From Rhodobacteraceae bacterium WFHF2C18 (GTDB lineage Bacteria > Pseudomonadota > Alphaproteobacteria > Rhodobacterales > Rhodobacteraceae), in the NCBI GenBank assembly GCA_002166865.1, contig NHTQ01000004.1, positions 236,042 to 300,041 of the forward strand: a DNA stretch of 64,000 nt, in the 5' to 3' direction. The notes beneath the pieces are model-generated. The model was not told the DNA's origin. It saw only the letters and a list, made by a program, of their open reading frames with translations, and did no database searches. Below are positions 30,043 through 39,838 of this stretch, piece after piece. Position 1 is the stretch's first letter. Each line of letters begins with the position of its first letter. The position numbers and the translations under genes are program-made.

Positions 30043-30354
30043 GCCCGCGACTTTACGGGAAATCGTGGGACGATCCGGCCGCCTTGGCGAATCCGCTCCG
30101 GAATTTCCGCGAATCACTGCCGATGATTCCCGGGATTCGCGGCAATTCCTGACCATTCCTGCGCGCTGACGCCTCCGCTCATAGCCGTCGGGGCATTTTT
30201 CCGGGAATTCGTGGGACGCTTCGGGCTTTCCATGGGTTTCACAATATCTTGTGTTCTCTGTGCCAGGTTATCGCTAGGTCCTGCGCGCGGTTCCCCGTAT
30301 TGGCCACGAAATATTGAGTTGAAGGGAGGGCGTGAACAACATGAGGTAGCGATT
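30043..30354. other. Gene-free region with repeats before the dcw cluster
   Basis: No credible gene on either strand. It holds a near-exact 22-bp direct repeat (30057-30078 and 30203-30224, 19 of 22 identical; core TCGTGGGACG) and a long inverted repeat at 30100-30149. The base composition is less GC-rich towards 30350. Confidence 0.6.
30100..30149. repeat. Long inverted repeat, 16-bp arms
   Basis: GGAATTTCCGCGAATC (30100-30115) and GATTCGCGGCAATTCC (30134-30149) are complementary at 15 of 16 positions around an 18-base loop. There is no T-tract, so a terminator role is doubtful. Function unknown. Confidence 0.6.
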
Positions 30355-30399
30355 TCCCGCAGAAAGTTATTGATTTCCATAAATTCCCATGGCATCCCT
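30355..30399. promoter_or_regulatory. MraZ boxes in front of the dcw leader
   Basis: On the minus strand TGGGA-like units repeat every 10 bp: 30395-30399 (AGGGA), 30385-30389 (TGGGA), 30375-30379 (TGGAA), with one more in phase at 30355-30359 (CGGGA). MraZ is known to bind TGGGN direct repeats separated by 5 bp. TTAAAT at 30399-30404 is a possible -10 element, so bound MraZ would cover the promoter. Confidence 0.75.
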
Positions 30400-30410
30400 T
30401 AAATCACGAT

Positions 30411-30615
30411 GAGGGACGGGACATAAGGGGCGCAGACAAGACCCCGTAAATCTCCCAAGACAGGTTTCATACAGGCACCCGCTTTCATCGACAAAAGGAT
30501 CCGGCGCGCGGGCAAGCAGACATCCCCCCAGGTGGCGCGCGTAGTCGGACACCCGCTCGGCGGGACGAGGGCGGCGGATTGGGCATTGGCAGCAGCTCAA
30601 TCCGCCGTTTCGTTT
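30411..30615 (+). ncRNA. UpsM-like small RNA from the mraZ leader
   Basis: The segment has no reading frame, begins just after the MraZ boxes and ends at a strong terminator 48 bp before the mraZ start. In Rhodobacter sphaeroides the abundant RNA UpsM arises by premature termination in the mraZ 5' leader and is about 206 nt. The length here, about 205 nt if the -10 guess is right, agrees. The 5' end is inferred, the 3' end is well defined. Confidence 0.65.
30572..30615 (+). terminator. Terminator in the mraZ leader
   Basis: CGGCGGATTG (30572-30581) pairs with CAATCCGCCG (30598-30607), extended inward by GGC/GCT pairs, followed by TTTCGTTT. It must be read through to express the dcw genes. 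Confidence 0.8.
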
Positions 30616-30662
30616 CCGGCCCGCGGTCACGGGACACGGGGGGAGAGAGGCGGTTGCAGGCA

Positions 30663-31166
30663 GTGGCTCGCAGGTTCAGAGGCGAGAGCCACCACAAGGT
30701 GGACAGCAAGGGCCGGGTTTCGATTCCGGCGTCCTTCCGCCGCGTGCTCGAAGCCTCCGACCCGAACTGGACCGACGGGCTGAACCCCGAACTGGTCATC
30801 GTCTACGGCGATCACCGCCGGAACTACCTGGAATGCTACACCATCGACGCCATCAACGAGGTGGACGAGCAGATCGCGCGCCTGCCGCGCGGATCGATGG
30901 AGCGCAAGATGCTGCAGCGGCTGTTTCACGGGCAATCCTATCCCACCAATGTGGACGAAACCGGCCGCTTGGTCCTGCCGGCCAAGCTGAGACAGAAGAT
31001 CGGGCTTGAGGGCGAGGCCTTTTTCATCGCCGCCGGCGACACCTTCCAGATCTGGAAGCCCGAGACCTACGAGAGCGAGGAGCTGGCCAAGACCGAAGCC
31101 TGGCTGGACGAACTGCCCGAGGACTTCGACCCGCTGGTGCTTCTGGACGGAGCGAAGGGGGAGTGA
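30663..31166 (+). CDS. mraZ: Transcriptional regulator MraZ
   Basis: A 167-residue AbrB-fold regulator starting at GTG 30663 (VARRFRGESHHKVDSKGRVS). Two SpoVT-AbrB-like repeats are seen: KVDSKGRVSIPASFRRVLE at 12-30 and TNVDETGRLVLPAKLRQKIG near 98-117. It represses its own operon by binding the 10-bp repeats found at 30355-30399. The frame is open upstream to 30579, but this lies in the terminator. Confidence 0.95.
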   Translation: MARRFRGESHHKVDSKGRVSIPASFRRVLEASDPNWTDGLNPELVIVYGDHRRNYLECYTIDAINEVDEQIARLPRGSMERKMLQRLFHGQSYPTNVDETGRLVLPAKLRQKIGLEGEAFFIAAGDTFQIWKPETYESEELAKTEAWLDELPEDFDPLVLLDGAKGE

Positions 31167-31169
31167 GCG

Positions 31170-32162
31170 ATGGCCGCCGCGTCCCGCCCCACTCAGGACG
31201 CCCCGCATGTCCCGGTCCTGCTGCGGCCCCTTCTGGAGGCGGTCGCGCCGGTCACGGGCACCTGGCTGGATGCGACCCTGGGCGCGGGGGGCTACGCGCG
31301 CGGCCTGCTGGAGGCCGGGGCGGAGCGGGTGATCGGGCTTGACCGCGATCCCCGTGCGCTGGAACTGGCGCGCGACTGGACGGCAGACTATCCCGGCCGG
31401 GTCACGCTGGTTCAGGACACCTTTTCGAACCTCGACAGGCACGGGCAGAACCTTGCGGGGGTGGTGCTGGACCTCGGCGTTTCCTCGATGCAACTGGACG
31501 AGGCCGCGCGCGGGTTTTCCTTCGCCAAGGAGGGCCCCCTGGACATGCGCATGAGCCAGCAGGGCCGTAGCGCCGCCGACATCGTCAACATGGCGAGCGA
31601 GCAGGAACTGGCCGAGATCCTCTTTCTTTACGGCGAGGAACGCGCGAGCCGCCGGATCGCCCGTGCCATCCTGCGCGCGCGGGCCGAGGCGCCGATCGAG
31701 ACGACGCAGCGCCTGTCCGAGATCGTGGAGTCCTGCCTGCCGCGGCCCAAGCCCGGACAGGTGCACCCGGCGACCCGCAGCTTCCAGGCGCTGCGCGTCG
31801 CGGTGAATGACGAGTACGGCGAACTCATCGCCGGTCTGGAAGCGGCCGAGCGCGCCCTGGCACCCGGCGGGCGGCTGGCCGTCGTCACCTTCCATTCCAT
31901 CGAGGACCGCATGGTCAAGCGGTTCCTGCAGGATCGTTCGGGGGGCGGTGGCCGCGGCAGCCGCCACGCCCCCGAGGTCGCGCGGCCCGACCCCCAGTTC
32001 ACGCTGCTCACGCGCAAGGCGATCGGCCCCGACGCCGCCGAGGTCGCCCGCAACCCGCGCGCGCGCAGCGCGAAGCTGCGGTTGGCGCAGCGCACCGGGG
32101 CGCCGCCGGGCCGGACCGACCGCAAGGCCATCGGCATGCCGCTTCTGAAAGGGGAGAGATGA
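31170..32162 (+). CDS. rsmH: 16S rRNA (cytosine(1402)-N4)-methyltransferase
   Basis: The 330-residue SAM-dependent enzyme has [13 protein letters not shown] at the start, [18 protein letters not shown] as the SAM site, [25 protein letters not shown] and [14 protein letters not shown]. It modifies C1402 of 16S rRNA. It starts 3 bp after mraZ and overlaps ftsL, so it is translated with the operon. Confidence 0.96.
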   Translation: MAAASRPTQDAPHVPVLLRPLLEAVAPVTGTWLDATLGAGGYARGLLEAGAERVIGLDRDPRALELARDWTADYPGRVTLVQDTFSNLDRHGQNLAGVVLDLGVSSMQLDEAARGFSFAKEGPLDMRMSQQGRSAADIVNMASEQELAEILFLYGEERASRRIARAILRARAEAPIETTQRLSEIVESCLPRPKPGQVHPATRSFQALRVAVNDEYGELIAGLEAAERALAPGGRLAVVTFHSIEDRMVKRFLQDRSGGGGRGSRHAPEVARPDPQFTLLTRKAIGPDAAEVARNPRARSAKLRLAQRTGAPPGRTDRKAIGMPLLKGER

Positions 32163-32518
32163 TGCGCAGCCTGTTCTTCATCCTGACCGCCCTGATGGTC
32201 ATGGGACTCGCCTTCTGGGCCTACCGCGAGAACTATGAAACCCAAGAGGCCCTGGCCGAGGCCGAACGGCTTCAGCGCGAGGTCAGCCGCGCGCGGCAGC
32301 GCCTGCGGGTGCTGAACGCGGAATGGGCCTACCTCAACCGTCCCGATCGCCTGCGCGACCTGGCGGAGCTGAATTTCGACAAGCTGGGATTGATGCCCTT
32401 GCAGCCGCACCAGTTCGGCAAGGTGGACCAGGTGGCCTATCCCCCGCGCCAGAGCCAGGCGCCGCTTGAGCTGAGTGATCCGATCGACGTATCCAACCAG
32501 GAGGAGGCCGCGCGATGA
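32159..32518 (+). CDS. ftsL: Cell division protein FtsL
   Basis: A small bitopic protein of 118-119 residues: one N-terminal membrane segment ([18 protein letters not shown]) and a periplasmic coiled coil ([20 protein letters not shown]). It forms a complex with FtsB and FtsQ at the septum. ATG 32159 and ATG 32162 are both possible. Position between rsmH and ftsI confirms the assignment. Confidence 0.9.
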   Translation: MMRSLFFILTALMVMGLAFWAYRENYETQEALAEAERLQREVSRARQRLRVLNAEWAYLNRPDRLRDLAELNFDKLGLMPLQPHQFGKVDQVAYPPRQSQAPLELSDPIDVSNQEEAAR

Positions 32519-34299
32519 TCCGCACGCCGCTGCGCCCGCTGGCCCGCATTCTGGAGGCCCGCGCGAAGGGCGAGAACCCCGACGCCATCGAACGCGAAAA
32601 CATCCGCATCCGCCATGAACAGATGCGGGACCGTGCCCGCCGCCGGGCCGAGGGGCGGCTGCTTGTGCTGGGGGTGATGTTCGTCTGCGCCTTCGCCGTC
32701 ATCGGGGGACGCATGGGCGTTCTGGCCAGTTCAGAGCCCTCCGAGCCCCGCACCAGCGTGGCCGGAAGCCGGATCCTTGCGCAGCGGGCCGACATCGTGG
32801 ACCGCAAGGGCCGGATCCTGGCCACCAATTTCGAGACCCACAGCCTTTATGCGCAGCCGCCGCGGATGATCGACCCCGCGCGCGCGGCGCGCGAACTGGC
32901 CCGGATCTTTCCCGATCTCGACGAAGCGCGCCTGCGGCGGGATTTCACCGGCAAACGCAAGTTCCTGTGGATCAAGAAGAAGATCAGCCCCGAGCAGAAA
33001 CAGAAGGTGCATGACATCGGCGAGCCCGGCCTTCTTTTCGGCCCACGCGAAATGCGGCTCTATCCCAACGGGCGGCTGGCCTCGCATGTGCTCGGCGGGG
33101 CAAGTTTCGGCCGCGAGGGCGTGCACGCCGCCGAAGTCATCGGCGTGGCCGGCATCGAAAAGCACTTCGACGCGCGCCTGCGCGATCCCGCCCGCGGGCA
33201 CGCGCCGCTGCGCCTTGCGCTGGATCTTTCGGTGCAGGCCGCGACGGAACGCGTTCTGGCGGGCGGTATGCGCCTGATGAACGCCAAGGGGGCCTCGGCG
33301 ATCCTGATGGAGGTTGACACCGGCGAGGTGATCTCGCTGGCCTCGTTGCCCGATTTCGACCCCAACGATCGACCGCGCCCGCCCACCGAGGGCCGCGCCG
33401 ACGACAGCCCGCTTTTCAACCGGGCGGTCCAGGGGGTCTATGAACTGGGCTCCACCTTCAAGGTCTTCACCCTGGCGCAGGCGCTGGAAGAGGGCCTCGT
33501 GTCGCCCGACAGCACGATCGACACGCGCGGCCCGCTGACCTGGGGCAAGCATCGCATCCGCGACTTCCGCGACTACGGCAACGAGATGACGGCGACCAAG
33601 GTGCTGGTGAAATCCTCCAACATCGGGACGGCCCGCATCGCCCAGATGATCGGCGTGCCCAAGCACAAGGCCTTCCTGCGCTCTCTGGGGCTTTTCGAGC
33701 CCACTGATCTGGAGATCGTCGAGGCCGATGGCGCGCAGCCGCTTCTGCCGCCCAAGTGGTCGGAACTCTCCACGATGACGATTTCCTACGGGCACGGCCT
33801 GTCGGCCAGCCCCCTGCATCTGGCCGCGGCCTATGCCACCTTGGCCAACGGCGGCAAGCGCGTGACGCCGACTCTTCTGCGCCGCAGTGCGCCGCAGGAC
33901 GGCCCGCGGGTGATCTCGGAGAAGACCACCAAGACGGTGATGAGGATGCTGCGCCAGGTCGTGACCGAAGGCACGGCCAGCTTCGGTGACGTCAAGGGAT
34001 ACGCCGTGGGCGGCAAGACCGGCACCGCGGACAAGCCCCGGACGTCCGGCGCGGGCTACTACGAGGACAAGGTGATCGCCAGCTTCGCCAGTGTCTTCCC
34101 GGTGCATGATCCCCGCTACGTGCTGGTGGTCACGCTGGACGAGCCGGTGGAAACGTCGGGCGAGACGCCGCGCCGCTCGGCGGGCTGGACGGCCGTGCCG
34201 GTGGCGGCCGAGATCATCAGCCGCGTCGCGCCGCTGCTCGGCCTGCGGCCGCAGATTGAACCCGGGGAATTGGCTGATATAACGCTGACGTCGAACTAG
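32515..34299 (+). CDS. ftsI: Septal peptidoglycan transpeptidase (PBP3)
   Basis: The 594-residue protein has a cytoplasmic basic start, a membrane segment (LLVLGVMFVCAFAVIGGRMG, near residues 44-63), a PBP dimerisation domain and a transpeptidase domain with STFK in YELGSTFKVFTLAQ, SSN in VKSSNIGTARIAQ and KTGT in VGGKTGTADK. It crosslinks septal peptidoglycan and is the target of some beta-lactams. It overlaps ftsL by 4 bp. Confidence 0.96.
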   Translation: MIRTPLRPLARILEARAKGENPDAIERENIRIRHEQMRDRARRRAEGRLLVLGVMFVCAFAVIGGRMGVLASSEPSEPRTSVAGSRILAQRADIVDRKGRILATNFETHSLYAQPPRMIDPARAARELARIFPDLDEARLRRDFTGKRKFLWIKKKISPEQKQKVHDIGEPGLLFGPREMRLYPNGRLASHVLGGASFGREGVHAAEVIGVAGIEKHFDARLRDPARGHAPLRLALDLSVQAATERVLAGGMRLMNAKGASAILMEVDTGEVISLASLPDFDPNDRPRPPTEGRADDSPLFNRAVQGVYELGSTFKVFTLAQALEEGLVSPDSTIDTRGPLTWGKHRIRDFRDYGNEMTATKVLVKSSNIGTARIAQMIGVPKHKAFLRSLGLFEPTDLEIVEADGAQPLLPPKWSELSTMTISYGHGLSASPLHLAAAYATLANGGKRVTPTLLRRSAPQDGPRVISEKTTKTVMRMLRQVVTEGTASFGDVKGYAVGGKTGTADKPRTSGAGYYEDKVIASFASVFPVHDPRYVLVVTLDEPVETSGETPRRSAGWTAVPVAAEIISRVAPLLGLRPQIEPGELADITLTSN

Positions 34300-34314
34300 A
34301 CGGACCGGGGCGCA

Positions 34315-35820
34315 ATGGCGGCGGAACAGACGAAATCTCTGGCAGAACTGGGGCTGACCGCCCAGGGCGGGCGCGATGCGTCCATCACCGGCCTGTCGGT
34401 GGACAGCCGCGCGGTCCGGGCGGGCCACCTTTTCGCCGCGCTGCCGGGCACGCGGGTCCACGGGGCCGAGTACATCGCGACGGCCCTGCGGCAGGGCGCG
34501 GCGGCGGTGTTGACTGACGCGGAAGGGGCGCGTCTGGCACGGGCGGCCCTGGAGGACTCGCAGGCCGCGCTCGTCGTGGCCGAGGATCCGCGCCAGACCC
34601 TGGCCTTCACCGCGGCCCTGTGGTTCGGCGCCCAGCCCGAGGTGATGGTCGCCGTCACCGGGACGAACGGCAAGACCTCGGTCGCGAGCTTCTGCCGGCA
34701 GATCTGGCAGGCCCTGGACCTGCCGGCCGTGAGCATTGGCACCACCGGGGTCGAAGGCGACTTCGAAGCGCCTCTGAAGCACACCACGCCCGAGCCAGTC
34801 ACCCTGCACCGGATCCTCGCGGAAGCGGCCGCTGCGGGCATCACGCACGGCGCGATGGAGGCGTCGAGCCACGGCCTCGCGCAGCGCCGGCTGGACGGCG
34901 TGCGCCTGGCGGCGGCGGGCTTCACGAACATCAGCCAGGATCACCTGGACTATCACGCCAGCTTTGCCGAGTATTTCGCCGCCAAGGCCGCGCTTTTCAG
35001 CCGGGTGCTGCCCGAGGAGGGTGTGGCGGTGCTGAACGCGGACTCCAACCGTGCCCCGGAAATGGCCGACGTGATCCGCGCCCGCGGGCAGGAGTGCATC
35101 ACGATCGGCCGGGCGGACGGCACCGATCTGCACCTGCTGGGCCAGCGGTTCGAGCCCACGGGGCAGGACCTGCGCCTGGACTGGCGCGGACAGATCCACC
35201 AGATCAAGCTGGGCCTGATCGGCGGCTTCCAGGCCGAGAACGCGGCCCTGGCCGCCGGTCTGGTCATCGCCGCCGGGGCCGATCCCGACCGGGTCTTCGC
35301 GGTTCTGCCGCAGATGCGCACGGTGCGCGGACGGATGGAACTGGCGGCCACGCGCCGCAACGGCGCGGCCGTCTTCGTGGACTACGCCCACACCCCCGAT
35401 GCGGTGGCGACCGCGCTCGCCGCGCTGCGCCCGCATGTCATGGGGCGGCTGGTCGTCCTGGTCGGCGCCGGGGGCGACCGGGACCGGGCCAAGCGCCCCT
35501 TGATGGGCCGGGCCGCGGCAGAGCATGCCGATACCGTGATCGTGACAGACGACAACCCCCGCAGCGAGGATCCCGCAGCGATCCGCGCCGCTGTGATGGA
35601 GGGGGTGGCGGCCGCAGGCGGCGCTGCGCGCGTGCATGAGGTCGGCGACCGGGCCGAAGCGATCCTGCGCGGGGTGGACCTCCTGGGGCCGGGCGATGCG
35701 CTGCTCGTCGCCGGCAAGGGCCACGAAACGGGCCAGATCGTGGGGGACGACGTCCTGCCCTTCGATGACAGCGAACAGGCCAGCGTCGCGGTCAGCGCGC
35801 TGGACGGGGGCGTCGCATGA
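34315..35820 (+). CDS. murE: UDP-MurNAc-tripeptide synthetase
   Basis: A 501-residue Mur ligase with the ATP loop VTGTNGKTS, GTTGVEGDF, THGAMEASSHGLAQ, FTNISQDHLDYH and the C-terminal DNPRSEDP, which is the meso-diaminopimelate specificity loop (DNPR). It therefore adds meso-DAP to UDP-MurNAc-Ala-Glu. It ends overlapping murF by 4 bp. Confidence 0.96.
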   Translation: MAAEQTKSLAELGLTAQGGRDASITGLSVDSRAVRAGHLFAALPGTRVHGAEYIATALRQGAAAVLTDAEGARLARAALEDSQAALVVAEDPRQTLAFTAALWFGAQPEVMVAVTGTNGKTSVASFCRQIWQALDLPAVSIGTTGVEGDFEAPLKHTTPEPVTLHRILAEAAAAGITHGAMEASSHGLAQRRLDGVRLAAAGFTNISQDHLDYHASFAEYFAAKAALFSRVLPEEGVAVLNADSNRAPEMADVIRARGQECITIGRADGTDLHLLGQRFEPTGQDLRLDWRGQIHQIKLGLIGGFQAENAALAAGLVIAAGADPDRVFAVLPQMRTVRGRMELAATRRNGAAVFVDYAHTPDAVATALAALRPHVMGRLVVLVGAGGDRDRAKRPLMGRAAAEHADTVIVTDDNPRSEDPAAIRAAVMEGVAAAGGAARVHEVGDRAEAILRGVDLLGPGDALLVAGKGHETGQIVGDDVLPFDDSEQASVAVSALDGGVA

Positions 35821-37259
35821 CCCTTTGGACCGCGGCGGAGGCCGCGCAGGCCACCGGTGGAGAGGCCCGCGGCGCCTGGACGGCCACCGGCGTGTCCATT
35901 GACAGCCGGACGCTTGCGCCGGGCGATCTTTTCGTCGCGCTGACGGCGGCGCGCGACGGCCACGATTTCGTCGCGCAGGCGCTGGAAAAGGGCGCGGCCG
36001 CCGCGATGGTCAGCCGCGTGCCCGACGACGTGCCGGCAGGGGCGCCGCTTCTCATCGTTGACGATGTGCTGCAGGGGCTGATCGCGCTCGGCCGGGCGGG
36101 CCGGGCCCGCACGGGGGCGCGGATCGTGGCCGTCACCGGCTCGGTCGGCAAGACCTCGACCAAGGAAATGCTGCGCCACGTGCTGTCGTGCCAGGGGCGC
36201 ACCCATGCCGCCGAGGCCAGCTACAACAATCACTGGGGCGTGCCCCTGACCCTTGCGCGCATGCCCGCCGAGACCGATTACGCGGTGATCGAGATCGGCA
36301 TGAATCGCCCCGGCGAAATCGCCCCGCTGTCCCGACTGGCCCGACCGCACGTGGCGATGGTCACCACGGTGGCCGCGGCCCATCTGGAGGCCTTCGAGGA
36401 CATTGCGGGCATCGCGCATGAGAAGGCCGCGATCTGCGCGGGGCTGGAACCCGGCGGCAGCGCCATCCTCAACGGCGATATCGAGACGGCACCGATCCTG
36501 CGCGCCGCCGCACAGGCCGCCGGAGCGCGCATTGTCACCTTCGGCACGCGGGCTGGCAACCACCACCGCGTGACCAAGGTGACGGTTCACGACCGCTCGA
36601 CCGTTGTGCAGGGGCGGGCCTGGCGCACGCCGCTGGTCTTCAAGGTCGGGGCGCCGGGGCGGCATTTCGCGCTCAACGCCTTGGCGGTTCTCGCCGCGGT
36701 CTGGCGGCTGGGGGCCGATCGCGCCGTCGCCATTTCCGACCTGGGCCGGTGGAGCCCGCCCGCCGGGCGCGGCACGCGCGAGCGACTGCAACTGGACCCG
36801 GCGGACGAGACCCTGGGAATCGACCTGATCGATGACGCCTTCAATGCCAATCCCGCCTCGATGGCGGCGGCGATCGAGGTTCTGGCGGCCGCCGAGCCGG
36901 AGGACGACGTGGGCCGGATCGCAAAGGGGCGGCGCATCGCCATCCTGGGCGATATGCTGGAACTGGGCCCGGAGGAGGCCCGGATGCACGCGGAACTCGC
37001 CGATCTGCCGGGCATGGCAGAGCTGGACGAGGTGCACTGCGTGGGGCCGCGGATGAAAAACCTGTGGCAGGCCCTGCCCGATGCGCAGCGCGGCCGCTGG
37101 CAGACATCGGCGGAAAAGCTGGCCGAGCGCGCGCACCGGATGATAGACGCAGGCGACGTGGTGCTGGTCAAGGGGTCCAAGGCCAGCCGCGTGAGCAAGG
37201 TGGTCGCGGCGCTGCGCAAGGCGGGCCGCCCCCTGCCGCAGGAACGAGAGGACGTCTAG
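35817..37259 (+). CDS. murF: UDP-MurNAc-tripeptide:D-Ala-D-Ala ligase
   Basis: A 480-residue ligase with [14 protein letters not shown] as ATP loop, [15 protein letters not shown] and [10 protein letters not shown], typical MurF blocks, and [14 protein letters not shown] in the C-terminal half. It completes the UDP-MurNAc-pentapeptide. It overlaps murE and ends one base before mraY. Confidence 0.96.
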   Translation: MTLWTAAEAAQATGGEARGAWTATGVSIDSRTLAPGDLFVALTAARDGHDFVAQALEKGAAAAMVSRVPDDVPAGAPLLIVDDVLQGLIALGRAGRARTGARIVAVTGSVGKTSTKEMLRHVLSCQGRTHAAEASYNNHWGVPLTLARMPAETDYAVIEIGMNRPGEIAPLSRLARPHVAMVTTVAAAHLEAFEDIAGIAHEKAAICAGLEPGGSAILNGDIETAPILRAAAQAAGARIVTFGTRAGNHHRVTKVTVHDRSTVVQGRAWRTPLVFKVGAPGRHFALNALAVLAAVWRLGADRAVAISDLGRWSPPAGRGTRERLQLDPADETLGIDLIDDAFNANPASMAAAIEVLAAAEPEDDVGRIAKGRRIAILGDMLELGPEEARMHAELADLPGMAELDEVHCVGPRMKNLWQALPDAQRGRWQTSAEKLAERAHRMIDAGDVVLVKGSKASRVSKVVAALRKAGRPLPQEREDV

Positions 37260-37260
37260 T

Positions 37261-38343
37261 ATGCTGTACTGGTTGAGCGCGCTGTCGGACGGGGGGGATT
37301 TCTTCAACCTCTTCCGCTACATCACCTTCCGCGCCGGCGGGGCGTTCATGACGGCGCTGTTCTTCGGGTTCATCTTTGGCCCGCCGCTGATCAACGTGCT
37401 GCGCAAGCATCAGGGCAAGGGCCAGCCGATCCGCACCGACGGCCCCGAGGCGCATGTGGCCAAGTCGGGCACGCCGACGATGGGCGGCTTGCTGATCGTG
37501 GGGGCCCTGATGGTCTCGACGCTGTTCTGGGCGCGGCTGGACAACCCCTATGTCTGGCTGTTGCTTTTCGTCACGCTGTCCTTCGGGCTGATCGGGTTCG
37601 CCGACGACTACGCCAAGGTGTCCAAGCAGAACGTCTCGGGCGTGCCCGGCAAGCTGCGGCTGGCGCTCGGTTTCGCGATCTCGGCGGTCGCGGCCTATTG
37701 GGCGACGCTGTTCCACCCCGAAGCGCTGCAGTATCAACTCGCCCTGCCGGTCTTCAAGGACACGCTCATCAACATGGGCTGGTTCTTCCTACCCTTCGCC
37801 ATGTTCGTCATCGTGGGCGCCGCGAACGCGGTGAACCTGACCGACGGGCTGGACGGGCTGGCGATCATGCCCGTGATGATCGCCTCGGGCACGCTTGGCG
37901 TGATCGCCTACGCCGTGGGCCGTGTGGACTTCACCGAGTATCTCGATGTTCACTACGTGCCCGGCACCGGCGAGATCCTGATCTTCGTGGCGGGGCTGTT
38001 CGGCGGCGGCTTGGGTTTCCTGTGGTACAACGCGCCGCCGGCGGCGGTTTTCATGGGCGACACCGGGTCTCTGGCCCTGGGCGGGGCGCTTGGCGCGATC
38101 GCGGTGGTGACCAAACACGAGATCGTCCTGGGGATTGTCGGGGGGCTTTTCGTCGTCGAGGCGCTGTCGGTCATCATCCAGGTTCTCTACTTCAAGCGCA
38201 CCGGCAAGCGCGTCTTCCTGATGGCGCCCATCCATCACCACTACGAGAAGAAGGGCTGGGCCGAGCCGCAGATCGTGATCCGGTTCTGGATCATCGCGGT
38301 GATCCTGGCGATGATCGGGCTGGCGACGCTGAAAGTGCGGTAA
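37261..38343 (+). CDS. mraY: Phospho-MurNAc-pentapeptide transferase
   Basis: A 360-residue inner-membrane enzyme with about ten membrane segments. [25 protein letters not shown] with the catalytic aspartates, [25 protein letters not shown] and [15 protein letters not shown] are all family signatures. It makes lipid I. It starts directly after murF. Confidence 0.97.
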   Translation: MLYWLSALSDGGDFFNLFRYITFRAGGAFMTALFFGFIFGPPLINVLRKHQGKGQPIRTDGPEAHVAKSGTPTMGGLLIVGALMVSTLFWARLDNPYVWLLLFVTLSFGLIGFADDYAKVSKQNVSGVPGKLRLALGFAISAVAAYWATLFHPEALQYQLALPVFKDTLINMGWFFLPFAMFVIVGAANAVNLTDGLDGLAIMPVMIASGTLGVIAYAVGRVDFTEYLDVHYVPGTGEILIFVAGLFGGGLGFLWYNAPPAAVFMGDTGSLALGGALGAIAVVTKHEIVLGIVGGLFVVEALSVIIQVLYFKRTGKRVFLMAPIHHHYEKKGWAEPQIVIRFWIIAVILAMIGLATLKVR

Positions 38344-38377
38344 GGCGCCGGGCCATCGGTCCGGGCGAGGAGAGGGC

Positions 38378-39775
38378 ATGATACCCGTCACGGGATTTGC
38401 GAAACAACGGGTCGCCGTTCTGGGCCTGGGCCGGTCCGGGCTGGCGGCGGCGCGGGCCCTGAGGGCCGGCGGCGCCGAGGTTCTGGCCTGGGACGACAAC
38501 CCCGGCGCCCGCCAGGCCGCCCTTGAGGAAGGCCACGAGATCACGGACCTGACGCGGCAGGGCGCCTTCGACGCGGTGGCGCGGCTGGTCGTCTCGCCCG
38601 GTATTCCGCATCTCTATCCGCGGCCCAACAGGGTCGTGGCGGCGGCCCTGGCTGCGGGCGTGCCGGTGGACAATGACATCGGGCTGTTCTTCCGCTCGAT
38701 CGCGACCACGGAATGGCATGGCCACGACGTGCCGCCGCGGGTGATCGCGGTGACGGGCAGCAACGGCAAGTCCACCACCGCCGCGCTGATCCACCACGTC
38801 CTTTCGGAGGCGGGCAAGGAGGCGCAGCTTGCCGGCAACATCGGCCGGGGCGTGCTGGACATCGACCCGCCGGGCGACGGCGGGGTGGTCGTTCTGGAAC
38901 TGAGTTCCTACCAGATCGAGCTTGCGCGGGCGCTGACCCCGGATGTGGCTGTTTTCACGAACCTTTCCGCCGATCACCTGGACCGGCACGCCGGTCTGGG
39001 CGGGTATTTCGCGGCCAAGCGCCGGCTGTTCGCCGAAGGCGGGCCGGACCGTGCGGTGATCGGCGTGGACGAAGTCGAGGGCCGGTTCCTGGCCAACCAG
39101 ATGGCCGAGGCGCCGAGCGACCCGCGGGTGATCCGTGTCTCGGTGACCGAAAAGCTGGCGGGGCCGGGGTGGTCGGTTTTCGCGCGCAAGGGATTCCTCA
39201 GCGAATACCGCAAGGGCAAGCAGGCGGGCGCCATCGACCTGCGGCGGATCAAGGGGTTGCCGGGCGACCATAATCACCAGAACGCCTGCGCGGCCTATGC
39301 GGCCTGCCGGACTCTGGGACTGGCGCCCAAGGTGATCGAGCGGGCCTTTCACAGCTTCCGGGGGCTGCCGCACCGCAGCCAGGTGATCGCCGAGCAGGGC
39401 GGCGTGACGATGGTCAACGACAGCAAGGCCACCAATGTGGAATCCGCACTCAATGCCTTGAAATCCTTCGACAAGATCCGCTGGATCTGCGGCGGCCTGG
39501 AAAAGGACGGCGGGCTGGAGGCGCTCGCCCCCGGCTTCGGCCACGTGGTGAAGGCCTATGTCATCGGCCGGGACGCGGCGGACTTCGCGCTGCAACTGGA
39601 CGGGATCGAGGCCGAGGTCTGCACCACGATGGCCCGCGCGGTGGAGCGCGCGATGGCCGAGGCGCAGCCGGGCGAGACGGTTCTTCTGGCGCCGGCGGCG
39701 GCGAGTTTCGATCAGTACGACAACTTCGAGGACCGCGGCGCCGATTTCATCGCGGAAGTGCGGCAAAGGCTATAG
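38378..39775 (+). CDS. murD: UDP-MurNAc-alanine:D-glutamate ligase
   Basis: A 465-residue ligase: [18 protein letters not shown] as N-terminal nucleotide-like loop, [14 protein letters not shown] as ATP loop, [18 protein letters not shown] and [24 protein letters not shown] gives a ribosome site before ATG 38378. It is the last gene of the dcw run here; ftsW, murG and murC do not follow. Confidence 0.96.
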   Translation: MIPVTGFAKQRVAVLGLGRSGLAAARALRAGGAEVLAWDDNPGARQAALEEGHEITDLTRQGAFDAVARLVVSPGIPHLYPRPNRVVAAALAAGVPVDNDIGLFFRSIATTEWHGHDVPPRVIAVTGSNGKSTTAALIHHVLSEAGKEAQLAGNIGRGVLDIDPPGDGGVVVLELSSYQIELARALTPDVAVFTNLSADHLDRHAGLGGYFAAKRRLFAEGGPDRAVIGVDEVEGRFLANQMAEAPSDPRVIRVSVTEKLAGPGWSVFARKGFLSEYRKGKQAGAIDLRRIKGLPGDHNHQNACAAYAACRTLGLAPKVIERAFHSFRGLPHRSQVIAEQGGVTMVNDSKATNVESALNALKSFDKIRWICGGLEKDGGLEALAPGFGHVVKAYVIGRDAADFALQLDGIEAEVCTTMARAVERAMAEAQPGETVLLAPAAASFDQYDNFEDRGADFIAEVRQRL

Positions 39776-39838
39776 CCCGCCCCGTACGGTCGGTACGGCC
39801 CGTACGGGCGCGCGGTACCGGCCGGCCCGGGCGCGGCG
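39776..39838. repeat. Short palindrome-rich spacer between convergent murD and folP
   Basis: GTACGG occurs three times in 27 bases, giving overlapping palindromes (CCGTACGG, GCCCGTACGGGC), then GGTACCGGCCGG. The spacer can fold from either strand and may end both transcripts. No T-tract. Confidence 0.4.

Noticed and set aside
32731..35724. 997-codon minus-strand frame opposite ftsI and murE
   Set aside because: A product of low stop-codon frequency in high-GC DNA; the plus strand has two well-conserved genes there.
39776..39838. GTACGG repeats as a CRISPR or tandem repeat array
   Set aside because: Only three 6-bp units with no spacers of constant length.
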